DNA of 64,000 nucleotides from Paralvinella palmiformis (GCA_025642065.1 JAODUP010000438.1:147001-211000), one strand, 5' to 3'; positions 1-12,162 are shown, numbered from the stretch's first letter. Numbers and translations are program-made. Notes: generated by a model from the sequence alone, not told the origin.

Positions 1-187
1 CACGAACCGTCTTAAAACGAGATGAGTAAAGACAAACTCTACCTAAACAATAGACAAAAGACATCTTTATTTATCGATTGTGAGATTAGATCAACAAAAA
101 AAAAACGTAAACAAGCGTATCAAGTATAAACGACTTGTATATCACAATACAACAGACTTGTTACACATTTTATCATAGCCAACCAAC
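1..187. other. AT-rich sequence, nothing recognised
   Basis: No open frame with recognisable content and no repeat. It ends where the first SINE begins. Confidence 0.5.
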
Positions 188-380
188 GGTGCCTCCATGG
201 TCTAACCTGGCAGTGTGGTTATCCGCAGATCTGCACCACCCGAGTTCAAATCTAGATGTGGGCATATCTGAAAGGTGTTTCATCTTTCACTTCGCCTCAT
301 TAGCTTTGGAGGTCGCTCGGCCCATTTTGCGTACCATTTGCACCAAAATGGCCGTAAATCATCAAACATCATCATCATTA
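188..380 (+). mobile_element. SINE-A copy, A1 head
   Basis: A tRNA-like head starts at GGTGCCTCCATGGTCTAAC and includes a B-box-like GAGTTCAAATC near 243-253. It is followed by the shared SINE-A body (TTTCACTTCGCCTCATTAG, then GGTCGCTCGGCCCATTTTGC) and the GGCCGTAAATCATC end with a short (ATC)n tail. The copy is full length but mutated relative to those at 31699 and 42507. Short open frames crossing it are by-products. No clear target-site duplication is seen. Confidence 0.8.
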
Positions 381-475
381 TAACCAACCATATTATTCAT
401 CATTCATCTGATAATTATGACAAATTTTTGCCTGTCAATAACATCTGTTGGATCGATAAATTCCTAATTGCCTAT

Positions 476-476
<1 letters not shown>

Positions 477-510
<34 letters not shown>

Positions 511-616
511 TGTGCGTCTCTCTTTCTGTACGTGTGTGTGTGTGTGTGTGTGTGTCCGCGTGTGCGTGTGCGTGTGCGTGCGTGCGTGCGTGTGCGTGCG
601 CACGCGCGCGCGCGTA
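477..616. repeat. (CT)n then (GT)n/(GC)n microsatellite
   Basis: A pure CT run of about 30 bp is followed by an alternating purine-pyrimidine GT tract that becomes GTGC and GCGC at its right end (about 590-614). Tracts of this kind can adopt Z-DNA. Arg/Thr/His-rich and Cys/Val-rich open frames here are artefacts. Confidence 0.95.
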
Positions 617-1989
617 ATCGCCAGGGAATAGGAAATATATATCTGAACAAATCTATAACACTTTAATATCAAACCGATCCATTCGGTAAAAGCCCGAACT
701 AATTATAAAAGTCGACTAAAATTGATAAGTAAACGTCTACAGTTCAATTATCAGAACTTTGTACATTATATCAGTTTAATGTGTACACAGCGAGCTCGTT
801 TATCCCAAACGTGAAGTAACGTGTAGGAAACAAGTCAATTACGTAGAGGTTTGATAAAAACAGATCACGGATCTATTATGGGCTATTTCTGGATGGACTA
901 ATCTAAGCTCGGCTAGATAGAAATGGCGAACGTAAATTGGCTGCTGAAATATGAAGACACGCCGGCTATATAAATAAAGATGTTTCTATTTAATGTCAAT
1001 TTCGTAGCCATAATAAGGTTTCCATCCGACCTGTCAGTACTCCTGTCTAATTGTTGGAACAATATGACATACTTCGTCCAGTAATCGCGGTTAGGACGAG
1101 AAGTACATGCGAATCTGGTCACTTTTACTGTGAAGCAAAGCTTCGACATTCTCGCTCTTTTTGAAATATTAGCACACGAGGAGCGCTAACGTGTTAAGTT
1201 CCCGGACTTGATGATCTCTCTCGTACATTATTTAAAAATATTACTATCATAACTGATGTCATTAGGTACAGTTTATCTGGTGTGCTGCTTAATAAACGAG
1301 CCGACACCAACGCGTCAGTTCGTGAACGACGCTGGGAGGGGGAGGGGTTGGATGAGTGAGGAGATTTTATGTCACCGTCGAAGTCACACCCTCACCTGAT
1401 CCAGTGCTACCACCTCTTTGTTTACGGCTATCATCACCTCATCACTTACGGGTTAACAATCTATTATCGATGGTAACTTCATCCGGAAGTCAGTATTGTG
1501 TAACCCGGATGTTAGCGAGACTGGAGACAGCTCATCATCGGTATCCTCCACCGGGAGGAGCGCGGAAGGCGAGGGGGTGGACTTTAACAGCTTGAAACTT
1601 CAGTACTAAAACAAGTGACGTTAACTGATGACGTTACCGAGATCCACGTTCCTTGTTATCTCCAGATAAGACTACGAACAGATGTTACCCTTTCTAGGAT
1701 TATTATCCATAGATAGGCAACTCCTGGATATCAACAGCAGATGTTTCATACCTTTATATAGCGCTTAAATTCTAAATCGGAGACATTCCTATCTTATTGT
1801 ATATTTTTTCTATACCTATTAAGTATCTCTAATGTCGAGATTTGATAAGATAAACAAATCAACGGGCCAACTTATGGATATTTGTTGATATTGACAACAA
1901 TCATCAATTTCGATTAAGTTTCGTAGTATGTGGTCGCCCGATGAAAACAGTGTGACGTGCGCTCGAGTATGTATGTATGAGTGTGTGTG
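617..1989. other. unannotated stretch
   Basis: No gene, tRNA or repeat family was recognised. There is a G-rich patch at 1333-1350 and a short GT run at 1979-1991. The small open frames (for example 1356-1595) show no domain-like content. Confidence 0.4.
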
Positions 1990-2434
1990 TGTTTTAGGGT
2001 ACATAGTAAGAGGCAACAGGCACAGAGCATCAACATATCTAAACATCCTTCGAAACCTACCTCCATAAATCTAAATACAACTATACATACATTAATCTAA
2101 AAATAAAATGTTCCATACCTCCACATATTGATAGATGTGTGCGTATACCTAAGCATGTGTCTGGTCTACTCATCAGCCTGTGGGAACCAGCTAATTCGCT
2201 TTTCGTACGCGACAAATATGTCACGCCCACAGGAAAGCGGCTACATGCAGGCTACGTACAAAAAGCGGAAACACGTAAAAAAAACATACCACTTGATACC
2301 ACAGCTCGCAGCAAACAACAGGTGTGTGTGGTTCAATGATGACTTGCTACATACATATCATAAACTATTTTGACATCACAGTTTACATTCAACAGTAATT
2401 TTCTGTGGTCCAAAAGAAACCTGTATATAAAACA
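1990..2434 (+). mobile_element. R1 repeat, copy 1 (MITE-like)
   Basis: This roughly 440-bp segment recurs in inverted orientation at 20024-20466, with about 95% identity over its central part by eye. Both ends begin TGTTTTA when read inwards: TGTTTTAGGGTACAT at the left, and TGTTTTATATACAGG on the complementary strand at the right. This is an imperfect terminal inverted repeat. There is no coding capacity beyond short frames, so a non-autonomous DNA transposon (MITE) is the simplest reading. No target-site duplication could be fixed, because the left flank is a GT microsatellite. Confidence 0.65.
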
Positions 2435-2963
2435 CCTAAAAAATAGTTTCCAAAAATAGATAATTTGATAAAGCCAATTCCATCAAACAGATTTTAGATA
2501 ATATATATCTAGAGATTAATTTAATATAAAGTCTCATTCGATTTAGTTGACGTCAACAAAAGATACCCCCCCCCCCAATGTATTTGGATAATGTACCACG
2601 ACCATCGCTCCTCTCATCGTGTTATCTCTCTCTAACAATTATCCTATTTCGGCACTTGGGCTGCGTCATTCCGATCTCCTCTCACCCCTAGTTCATAGGA
2701 TTCGAAACCTTGTTTCAAACTCTGACCTCCTGCACAAACTATTCAGCTAATTCATCCCGAAGGAACACTGATTATTAATTTACCTAAAGCAAATAAGACT
2801 CGAACGTATGTTTATATAACAGTGAGCACTATCATATTACACGGTCAATGACCTGACATCCATTATAAGATCGGGTCCTTTTAAAAGTAGAAAACAAAAC
2901 ACGATCTATAAATCATAATTCCATATGTAGAATGAAGTATTAAAGTGGCGGTTTTTTAAGTTA
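2435..2963. other. unannotated AT-rich stretch
   Basis: No gene recognised. It contains a poly-C run near 2566-2576. Confidence 0.4.
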
Positions 2964-3230
2964 CGGCAATATGGATGTACCATGGCTTGGTACAGGCCTA
3001 AAATACTTGTTATTGCAATATAGATATACCATGGCTTGGTACAGGCCTAAAATACTTGTTATTGCAATATAGATATACCATGGCCTTGATACAGGCCTAA
3101 AATATTTGTTATGGCAATATAGATATACCATGGCCTTGATACAGGCCTAAAATACTTGTTATGGCAATACAGATATACCATGGCCTTGATACAGGCCTAA
3201 AATAGTTGTTATGGCAATATAGATGTACCA
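2964..3230. repeat. 49/50-bp tandem repeat, about 5.4 units
   Basis: Successive units carry GGCAATATAGATATACCATG, then a (C)TTG-TACAGGCCTAAAATA segment and ACTTGTTAT. The first two full units are 49 bp (GGCTTGGTACAGG); the next three are 50 bp (GGCCTTGATACAGG). Units of the same length class are adjacent, which implies two rounds of local duplication. Each unit contains the palindrome CCATGG. It is not a CRISPR array because there are no unique spacers. Confidence 0.95.
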
Positions 3231-3429
3231 GAGCTTAGAACATTAGATGTGATCAGTTCGTGTACCAATCCACTTTACCCTGGATTTCGTATTCAGCTGA
3301 GATCTGTTGACATTTCGCAATAAAACGTTGATCCGACCCGAGATCTTAACCTGCCAGGACACATCAAACAACAAATACCGGGAGGAGGGAGGTGGTGGGT
3401 TTTTTAGGGGGGGGGGGGTTGAAGAAATT

Positions 3430-3790
3430 CATCCCCAATCACCGGGGTTTCGATATTCGGCTTCCGCGAACGTCCAGCGTCCAATCCGTCAACATCGCGT
3501 GATCGCCACCCGTAATCGTGGATATCGCCGCAGATTTCCATTTCGGGATCCGAACCATTCGGTCATCCGTCCCGGCACACAAACAGACGGAGCCGGATTA
3601 ACCTCATTTTAACGGAACTGATCCGGACGAAAAGAGCCACGCGAGAGCTGCCATCCGGGATCGTCCGTCGACCGGACTACATACAACATAAAAGACAATA
3701 AAGACGAGCAGAGGATGTCGCATTAAAACTCGACCACAATCCGGACAGTCGGACATCGAAGAGCGAGATCAATCCTTATCAGCTGGATCG
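3430..3790. promoter_or_regulatory. CpG-rich patch, possible regulatory or exonic remnant
   Basis: Unlike its AT-rich surroundings, this stretch is rich in CpG (ATTCGGCTTCCGCGAACG, ATCGCCACCCGTAATCGTGG, CCATCCGGGATCGTCCGTCG). A 101-codon frame runs through it (3307-3612, plus strand), basic and Arg-rich in its second half and without a recognisable domain. Animal genomes tend to retain CpG in unmethylated promoters or conserved exons. Which of these applies, if either, cannot be decided from sequence alone. Confidence 0.3.
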
Positions 3791-3858
3791 GGCTAACGTT
3801 GTCGAGGATCGGGATTAAGAAAAACGGCCACACGAGGCCAGTTGTTGATTACACGTAA

Positions 3859-3861
<3 letters not shown>

Positions 3862-3911
<50 letters not shown>
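3862..3911. repeat. (GA)n microsatellite
   Basis: An uninterrupted GA run of about 50 bp. Confidence 0.98.
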
Positions 3912-3912
<1 letters not shown>

Positions 3913-4073
3913 TCCAGATGTTAAACAACAGACCTGACCGATTGATAATGACGACGGTGAGCTGGACTCTATGGTAATTACAACCATCGGGAATGGGACT
4001 CGACGAACGAGATACATCTCATCCTTTACGTCGTCTTCATCTCCTTACTAAAGGTGACAGTCACCTGGTAAAT

Positions 4074-4268
4074 ATCCATGGCCTAACTGATAGCGCGGTT
4101 AGCCACAGATCTATAGCACCTGGGTTCAAACCCCAGCCGGGCTATGTGGGAAGGGTGTTTCATCTTTCACTTCGCCTCATTACCTTCGGAGGTCGCTCGG
4201 CCCATTTAGCCTACCTTGTGCACAAAAGTGGCCGTAAAACAGCAACATTTACATTTTACATTTACAAT
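4074..4268 (+). mobile_element. SINE-A copy, A2 head
   Basis: The head (GGCCTAACTGATAGCGCGG, then GGGTTCAAACCCCAGCC as the B-box region) differs from the A1 head of the copies at 31699 or 42507. The body from GTGTTTCATCTTTCACTTCG to GTGGCCGTAAAACAGC is the same. This is the clearest example of a second tRNA-like head on the common SINE-A body. The tail is an irregular ACATTT run rather than (ATC)n. Confidence 0.8.
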
Positions 4269-4575
4269 TGTTCTCGGGTCGTCCAATACGCTGTAATTAT
4301 CCTATTGTTATTGTCTGGTACTGACATATTTAATTAGCATCCCACTTCGGGATTAACGTAATATTGTAAGAGATTCCATAATTGTATATAGCAGCCATTA
4401 GTCGAGATAATTAATGATAATCAGAACATTAACAAACGTCCACGATAGACGGACAATTAGATGAAGGTATTAGAGAATGTTAGGGAATCTGAAAGCGATT
4501 GACCTGGATGAGGTTAATCAAGTTCAAGGATGTCCTGAGTGATACAAGTAACAACAACAATAATATATTAATAAC

Positions 4576-4583
4576 AACAATCA

Positions 4584-4620
<37 letters not shown>
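4576..4620. repeat. (ATT)n microsatellite
   Basis: An ATT triplet run of about 13 units. Confidence 0.97.
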
Positions 4621-4622
<2 letters not shown>

Positions 4623-4644
4623 GGAAGAGCGTTTTTTACAATAT

Positions 4645-4770
4645 ACATGGAGTGAGTGAATGGATGAGTGAGTGTGGGTGAATGTGAGTAAGAACGTAAG
4701 TGGGATAGTGAGTGACTTAGTGAGTGAGTAACTGTGTCAGTTAGTCAGTCAGTCAGTCAATCAGTCATTG
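4645..4770. repeat. degenerate (GAGT)n passing into (CAGT)n
   Basis: GTGAGTGAATGGATGAGTGA-type sequence gives way to TCAGTCAGTCAGTCAATCAG at about 4738-4765. It is an imperfect, older example of the GAGT-to-CAGT composite seen at 9031 and 49330. Confidence 0.85.
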
Positions 4771-5955
4771 TCATTGAGTCACTCACTCAGTAAGTTATAA
4801 CAACACAGTCATTTAGTCACCTGTAACTATATATATACGGGATGATACAGCGGACCGAATGCTCCCTCCAGCCCCCCTGCCCACCACACCCCCTAAAAAA
4901 ACACACACACACAAAGGTATTAATAAAATAAATATATTAAGTTGATTGACAAATTATGTATCTAGCATACATATATTTCAGGACTATTATAAATAGATTA
5001 AAATACACAACTCCCGAGTTATTGTATCCGGATTATTGCAACAGGTCAATGATGATCCCTGTCATCCGTCCATCGACAGATGAATGTATGATTCGTAGAT
5101 ATTGATCAACAGGTGACGATTGGCGTTTTACTTAATTAAAACAATTGGATCGATTAGATTAATCGATTTAGTTATTTACTCTGACTGGAGATTAATATCA
5201 GATATTGAACTCGGTTTATAAATCAACAACTAGGTTTATGTACAGGTCTTATAATCATCTAACAGGTAAAAATGTTCAACATGACGGCGTCTTGTTGTTT
5301 TATCTGAGTGTATGAAAAAAATATCAACCATCATTATCAACCGTGTACATTATAAACACAATTGTATAATGTGTTATCTGTTGTTGTTGACGTTGTTGAA
5401 ATTGTAGTTAGGTTCCTTTAATCCGTAACTTATCTTACTAAATAAATAATAGGTATATACTGATAATTCCGTATATAAATATACAACCAACGTGTAAATA
5501 ATATGTTTATGTAGTATGTTTTCTTAATTCCAGATGACAGAAACGTTACTGTCATACCGTAAAATCATCGAGCCGTGACGTAACATAACAAAACCGGAAA
5601 ATATTCAAAATTATGAAGAGAAAGAATAAATTTGATCGAAACTGTTTTGGCTTACAAAAGTTACAATCGTGTCTTACGATACTGGGTTATAAATGGTGAT
5701 TTTTCCTCTACACGTCCAAAATCTAGATCGCCCAATTTAATTTGGTTTTCCGTGATCTAGAGAGGGTGCCGTTTCTTATCACATCATCTACGGTATCCAG
5801 TCACATCGAAACCAGTATTTAATTACGGCTGAGTAAACCAATGAGAATCTAAAAGATCTAGGGACAGCTTGAGAGAGGGGTTCGCACCTATGCCCACTCG
5901 TTATCAAGCCCGGCACACTACGATTGAGGCATTTTTGTACAGAGGTTGTCTAACT
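4771..5955. other. unannotated AT-rich stretch
   Basis: No coding frame, SINE or LINE signature was recognised. Contents are limited to a short CA run near 4900-4914 and AT-rich unique sequence. Confidence 0.4.
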
Positions 5956-5961
5956 TTGTGG

Positions 5962-6027
5962 GGTGTTTGTTTGTTTGTTTGTTTGTTTGTTTGTTTGTGT
6001 GCTTGCGTGTGTGCGTGCGTGCGTGTG
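5962..6027. repeat. (TTTG)n then GTGC/GTGT microsatellite
   Basis: Nine TTTG tetramers followed by GTGCTTGCGTGTGTGCGTGC. Confidence 0.95.
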
Positions 6028-7080
6028 TCTCTATACATGATAAATTAGGACAGACATCATCTTCATCAAACACTCAATCGTACTCAGAGTCAAACAATAT
6101 ATAACATGTCACCAACACGTGACAAGGCTAACAGCTTGACACGTTAGCTGTAATAATTAACGCATCAAGCTCCTAACAATTAACAAATGAACACAATAAG
6201 ACATCGATTATTACTTGATCAAGTCAATCAGTACACAATCCAGCCGACAACCACATGTCATGATTAAACACTTTCATAGAATCAACATTCTACAAACACA
6301 GGAGTGCGTTCAGTAGCGCACATGTTTAAAATCGTTTTCTAGCATAAAGCGTTGGTCACAGTTCGCTCGATAGCGATCATTCGCTAACTATTGCCGATTT
6401 TTATTTATGTACGTTGCTTCGCGAACATATCAGAGTTATTTGTCATTGTTTGTTGTTGTGTTTTTTTGGGGGGGGGGAGGGGGAGGGGGTATTCTCTTGA
6501 CATACGTTTCGACAAAATTATCGAACTTAGCATATCATATTTAAAAAAATAAGAACTGAAAAAATGACCTCAGAGTTGCTCAAAACAAAATTACAATTTT
6601 CTACACGGCGGCTGTCGGCTAAAATACCACCCAACGTCTTCATATTGCGGTCGTAATTTTTCGTTAAAAGCCGTATGTGGCTAACACAAACGTTCATTAG
6701 CTACCGTTCAGCCAACGATACACACCTATAGCATATATAGAAGTGAACTCCCCATTCAGAGCCCGCTTGTCCTGTCTATCTGTCAAATGTTGTCACAGCT
6801 GATATCGGCTCGGCCTGTTGTCCGACATGGAAGAATATCAATTTACGAGACACTTAACGGCGTCGGTGGGCCAGGAATAGCCCGTAATATATTATCGCTT
6901 CCGTCGCGTTGCATCACGTTCTCGCGTTGAAAAGATAGCGACGTATGCTGCTCTAATAGAACTGGACAACGGCTGGCTAATATTGTAATAAACTAGCTTT
7001 ATACTGGAAACCAGCCCTCCCGTCGTTCACTGATAAACGTCCGATCTGGTACAGTGTACTTATCCGGGAACACACATGTG
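6028..7080. other. unannotated stretch with a poly-G tract
   Basis: No gene recognised. A T7 run followed by G9 and further G-rich sequence lies at about 6461-6488. The part from 6600 to 6960 is somewhat richer in CpG than the surroundings but has no open frame of note. Confidence 0.35.
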
Positions 7081-7145
7081 CACAAACAGACACACACACA
7101 CACACACAAACGCGCGCACACAAACACACACAGAGAGTGAGAGAG
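7081..7145. repeat. (CA)n/(GA)n microsatellite
   Basis: CA-rich tract with CGCG interruptions, ending in GAGAGTGAGAGAG directly next to the tail of a SINE. Confidence 0.9.
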
Positions 7146-7331
7146 ATGATGATGATTGATGTTTTACGGCCACTTATGTGCGCATGGTAGGCTAAATGGG
7201 CCGAGCGACCTCCAAAGGTAATGAAACGAAGTCAAAGATGAAACACCCTTCAGATATGCTCACGCCAAGATTCTAACTCAGATGGTAGTGATATGTGGTC
7301 CAACACGCTACTGCTAGACACTACGGAGGCC
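7146..7331 (-). mobile_element. SINE-A copy, A1 head
   Basis: Read on the minus strand, the head is GGGGCCTCCGTAGTGTCTAG with a B-box-like GAGTTAGAATC. It is followed by the SINE-A body and TGGCCGTAAAACATC with an (ATC)n tail at 7146-7160. It is full length, with several mutations in the head. The plus strand shows the diagnostic complement GCTAAATGGGCCGAGCGACC. Confidence 0.85.
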
Positions 7332-8117
7332 CCCCTGATAGAGAGAGAGAGGGGGGGGGGAGTTAAATTCTCCCCACATCAGAGTGCACTAATACTGTCT
7401 CCAAAGAAGTGGAGTCTATTCGCTTAGAGCTACCCATCACCACTATTAGCACAGTTGACCAGATATCTCTGACAGAAGGATGTTTCATCAGTCACTTGGC
7501 CCCATTACGTAATAATAATTACAACAAGAATAAAGTAAATTCATCAAAGAAGTTGCCTCGACTTTGCAACAGGAAATCAATACAGAAAAAAAGCTGTCTC
7601 GTTCGCCAACTCGGAATCATTCCAATTTTGGCTGTACCCAGCGGCGATCCTGCTAGGACAGTCTTAAACCAGACACACGGTCAGCCTTAATTATTGACCA
7701 TCTGTTAGCCAGCACAGCACGCCTATACTTTGAGCCATCTTTAACGCGGATGGAACCCACGATAATTCTAGGACGAGCTTAGACATCGCATGAAGGATTA
7801 GTGTCGCACCAACTGAGTGTAGATGACCATGGATCACGTTAATACGAGTATTGGATTGGACGTTGGATTCTTACGGATTATGACCATATACGTCGTGGAT
7901 AGAAACACCCTACACCCTGGAGTGTGGACGATAGCATCGGATCTTTAAATCAATAATCCAGAATAGACGAAGTGCCTACAAATTCACCAAACAAGCGAAA
8001 TGTGTCCGACTAACCAAATACTGGATCGGGAACATCAAATCCAGTTCAAAAAATAAAAAATAAAAACAATAACCTGCTCTGTCGAAATACCGATGCACGC
8101 TCCCCCATGGTGCCAGG
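7332..8117. other. mostly unique sequence with a possible SINE-A scrap
   Basis: GGATGTTTCATCAGTCACTT followed by GGCCCCATTACG at about 7478-7508 resembles the middle of SINE-A, but the flanks do not, so this is at best a decayed fragment. Nothing else was recognised before the GAGT block. Confidence 0.3.
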
Positions 8118-8978
8118 TGTGTGGTGGTGGTGTAGTGAGTGATGAGTAGGTGATGGTGGTGGTGATTTAAATCGTGGTGAGTAAGTGGTAGTGGTGGTGA
8201 GGTAGTGGTGAGTGAGTGAGGATAGGTGAGTGAGTGAGTGAGGATAGGTGAGTGAGTGAGTGAGGATAAGTTGAGTGAGTGAGTGAGGATATGAGTAAAT
8301 GAGTGACAATAGGTTATGAGTGAGGATAGTGAGTGAGTGAGTGAGTGAGGATAGGTGGGTGAGTGAGTGAGTGAGTGAGTGAGTGAGTGAGTGGAGTGAG
8401 TGAGTGAGTGAGTGAGTTAGTGAGTGAGTGGAGGTGGGAGTGGTGAGTGAGTGAGTGGTGGTGGTGGTGGTGGTGAGTGGTGAGTGGTATGGTGGTGGGG
8501 TGAGTGGTGAGGATAGGTGAGTGAGTGGTGGTGGTGAGGATAGGTGAGTGAGTGAGTGAGGAGTGAGTGAGTGAGTGAGTGAGTAGAGTGAGTGAGATAG
8601 GTTAGTGAGTGAGGATGGGGAGTGTGTGAGTGAGGATAGGTGAGTGAGTGAGTGAGTGAGTGAGTAGAGTGAGGAGTGAGTGAGTGAGTGAGTGAGGATA
8701 GGTGAGTGAGTGAGTGAGGATAGGTGAGTAAATGAGTGAGTGAGAATAGGTTAGTGAGTGAGGATAGGTGAGTGAGTGTGTGAGTGAGGATAGGTGAGTG
8801 AGTGTGTGAGTGAGGATAGGTTGAGTGAGTGAGGATGGGTGAGTGAGTGAGTGAGTGAGTGGTGAGTGAGTGAGTGAGTGAGTGAGTGAGTGAGTGAGTG
8901 AGTGAGTGAGTGAGTGAGTGAGTGAGTGAGTGAGTGAGTGAGTGAGTGAGTGAGTGAGTGAGTGAGTGAGTGAGTAGA
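8118..8978. repeat. long (GAGT)n block with a GGATAG higher-order variant
   Basis: About 860 bp built from GAGT tetramers. Left and middle parts are interrupted by GGTGGT runs and by a recurring GAGGATAGGTGAGTGAGTGA module. The right part (8862-8974) is almost pure GAGT. The purity gradient suggests active slippage at the right edge. Pro/Thr/Ser/His-rich frames on the minus strand are artefacts. Confidence 0.97.
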
Positions 8979-9030
8979 TGGTGATTGGTTGATTGATTCA
9001 GTAAGTGGGTGGTTGGTTCAGTGAGTGAGT

Positions 9031-9210
<180 letters not shown>

Positions 9211-9331
9211 AAACGATAATGATTTTGAACTGAGCCGAGATATACTAAATATGACTAAGAAGAACGGCCGGATATCTGAGTTACAGTCCTATATGACGTG
9301 ATACTGAGGTATAAGTTTCTATCACAACAGA

Positions 9332-9359
9332 GGGTTGTTTTTTTTTTTTTGGGGGGGGT
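9332..9359. repeat. T12-G8 homopolymer junction
   Basis: A poly-T run passes directly into poly-G. Such G/C runs recur through the window (6466, 14071, 39583, 55627, 58313, 59986, 60252). Confidence 0.9.
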
Positions 9360-9633
9360 ATTGGTCCAGTAACGTTTGAGTTGTGGAGTTGTAGTCCACC
9401 TGTGTTTTATTACAGGTTAACTCTGTCTGGATTTTGTGTTTAATTTTGCATTGTTAGAGTTTATGTTGAAATGCTAGTTTGACCTCTACCTACATCCCAA
9501 AACCACATCAAGACCACCTCACTGGCTGAGAACTGGATAATAAACTGTACATTACGGCATCGAGATAATTAAAGACTGATTGGGCAAGTAACGTGTAAAT
9601 ATCAACAGAACATTGTCACCATGGTAATAACAA

Positions 9634-9634
9634 T

Positions 9635-9673
<39 letters not shown>
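9634..9673. repeat. (GA)n microsatellite
   Basis: Uninterrupted GA run of about 40 bp. Confidence 0.97.
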
Positions 9674-9675
<2 letters not shown>

Positions 9676-10026
9676 TAACTCTTTATTTTCAACAAGCGAG
9701 CTTCATAAAGGTTAGAGAATGCTAGCCGCCGCCGACTAGTGGCAGCCTTAATGTTGTCCCACATCGCTATAAGACTAAACTTCCTTACGCCAGTACATTT
9801 TACCCCCTACTCAATCCCCTACCCACCCGACCCTCGCCGTGGGTCGGGAGTGCCAACACAAATGGAAATAAATGCTTTCAAATATTTGCCTCCGCGTCGT
9901 ACGACTACGGTCTTGCCTTAGCCCATAACGCCTGTGACAAATGAAAGGATAAATAAACTGGACAAAAAGGAGAAAGTTTAAATCAGATTATTTCTAACAA
10001 GAACCAAGAGGTCGCCTATCGGCCAT

Positions 10027-10030
<4 letters not shown>

Positions 10031-10113
<83 letters not shown>

Positions 10114-10196
10114 CTCTCTCTTCTCTCTGTGTGACTCTCCCCCCTCTCTCTCTCTCTCTCTCTGTGTGTGTTTCCCCCCCCTCTCTCTCTCTCTAT
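10031..10196. repeat. (CT)n with GTGTGT and C-run interruptions
   Basis: Three CT-rich runs separated by GTGTGTGTGT and CCCCCC motifs; the unit pattern CTCTCT-GTGTG-TTTCCCCC is partly repeated. Confidence 0.95.
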
Positions 10197-10380
10197 GGAT
10201 GAGCTCACTACTCAGGATCCGAGATATGTCAAGGCCGTTTGTGAAGATGACACTAAACAACAAACCTTACGTTGGTGTGTTGTTATTGTTTTGCTGCAAT
10301 TAATGATTATTGTTGTTGTCCTTTTACTGGTTTATGTGTTGTTGTTAATGGAGGGTGTCTCTTGTTTATGCCCTTGTTGA

Positions 10381-10870
10381 TGATGTCACTGTTTTATATA
10401 GTCACGTTGTGGTGTTGATGTCACTGTTTTATACAGTCACGTTGTGGTGTTGATGTCACTGTTTTATACAGTCACGTTGTGGTGTTGATGTCACTGTTTT
10501 ATACAGTCACGTTGTGGTGTTGATGTCACTGTTTTATACAGTCACGTTGTAGTGTTGATGTCACTGTTTTATACAGTCACGTTGTAGTGTTGATGTCACT
10601 GTTTTATACAGTCACGTTGTAGTGTTGATGTCACTGTTTTATACAGTCACGTTGTAGTGTTGATGTCACTGTTTTATACAGTCACGTTGTAGTGTTGATG
10701 TCACTGTTTTATACAGTCACGTTGTAGTGTTGATGTCACTGTTTTATACAGTCACGTTGTGGTGTTGATGTCACTGTTTTATATAGTCATGTTATATTGT
10801 TGATGTTATTTTATATAGTCATGTTATATTGTTGATGTTATTTTATATAGTCATGTTATATCGTATTGGT
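10381..10870. repeat. 35-bp tandem repeat, 12 units plus shortened 32-bp units
   Basis: TGATGTCACTGTTTTATA recurs exactly every 35 bp from 10381 to 10800 (12 units). Two 32-bp derivatives follow, reading TGATGTTATTTTATATAG. In the interior units ACTGT-TTTAT-ACAGT forms a 5-bp inverted repeat; it is broken in the 32-bp derivatives. Units with TTGTGGTG lie at the left end and again in the last 35-bp unit, and TTGTAGTG units lie between them, so variants are clustered. Confidence 0.96.
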
Positions 10871-12160
10871 TTATATAATGTTAGTATTGTTGCTGTAGTT
10901 GTTGCCTGATATGCTATTGCCATGGTGGCACCGGCTCAGAGTACTAAAACGTCTACATTAATAAAAACCCGTGCTTCTATAAACCTATGTGTGCTATTAC
11001 GTCTGGATGATTCATCACTGTGTAGGAAATACACCAGCAAGTTTTAGTACCTGGTAAATATACACCAATCCATTGAGAAGCCCCGTTTAGTTTCACATTC
11101 AAGTAAAGTAGAATTTATCTACAAATACGCCGAAAACATATCTAATTTGACATCTTCTATTGTCAACTTCATATTGGATTCAAATACTTTAATAATAATC
11201 TCGCCATTATCAATCAACCATGGTTTAATTTGTATTGTATAGTACCTCTGTTAGATACTGACCGGCCAATAGAATGCATACGTGAATGAGTGCGTGAGCG
11301 TTCGTGTGCGTGCATGCATGCGTACGTGTACGTGCGTCCGTACGTCCGTGTATGTGTTAAGAAAAGTTTTTATCCGGCAGAATGGTTGTGTCCTCAATAA
11401 TAAAGACTCCCAAGTTATATATGTGGGAGACAATCAACCAGGTGTCTCGTCAACGAAATTTAATAACCGAATCCTACACTAGACATCTACCTTTCTGACT
11501 ACGTCACACTCAGCTTAACACTGACAGGTATTTAATAACATCATCTAAAACGAGCTATATCTAGTAAATACGTCAAGCCATCTCACTAAACTGGAGGCGG
11601 AAAGGGTTTTTTTTGCCAGTAAATTTACTGTTTTAAGAGCGTAACAAAAGGGCCACGTTCTACTTCGGTGTCACAGCTGTCGCTTCCTCTGAAACGGCAC
11701 CACCACCTCCACAGACAGGCAAAAACAGGATGTTGCCTGTGAACTCCACCACGAGAGTCTGAACTGATCTTTGATATTTTTCGGATTCTCAGGGATGGTA
11801 TCCAGACGAATACTTTCACAGTAGCGCGAATATTTACTTCAGATGACCAGCTCGCACGATGTTAACTTGTTTCGACATCAAATGAGTCTCATCTTGTAAT
11901 TAAAGAAATAAGACAAATGTCGGTTGGTCGGCCGTGGAGAATTTAAGCGCTAATTAATCCAGATAGATTGGTGGTCGTCGGTTGCAGAATCGCTCATTGG
12001 TTAGCCTAACGACCAATGAAAACGCAACATCAATAGATGATTGCCTCCGATTGGTCTAACGCATGAAAGCTATTACTGTACCCTGTAAAACGTCTTACCG
12101 GAGGTTGGGATATGTAAGAACATCTTCATTAATTAACTACCACGACTAAAACATATACGA
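10871..12160. other. unannotated stretch
   Basis: No gene recognised. An imperfect GTGC/GTAC purine-pyrimidine tract lies at 11283-11356 (GTGCGTGCATGCATGCGTAC). A 64-codon minus-strand frame at 11625-11819 has no recognisable domain. Confidence 0.4.
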
Positions 12161-12162
12161 TG

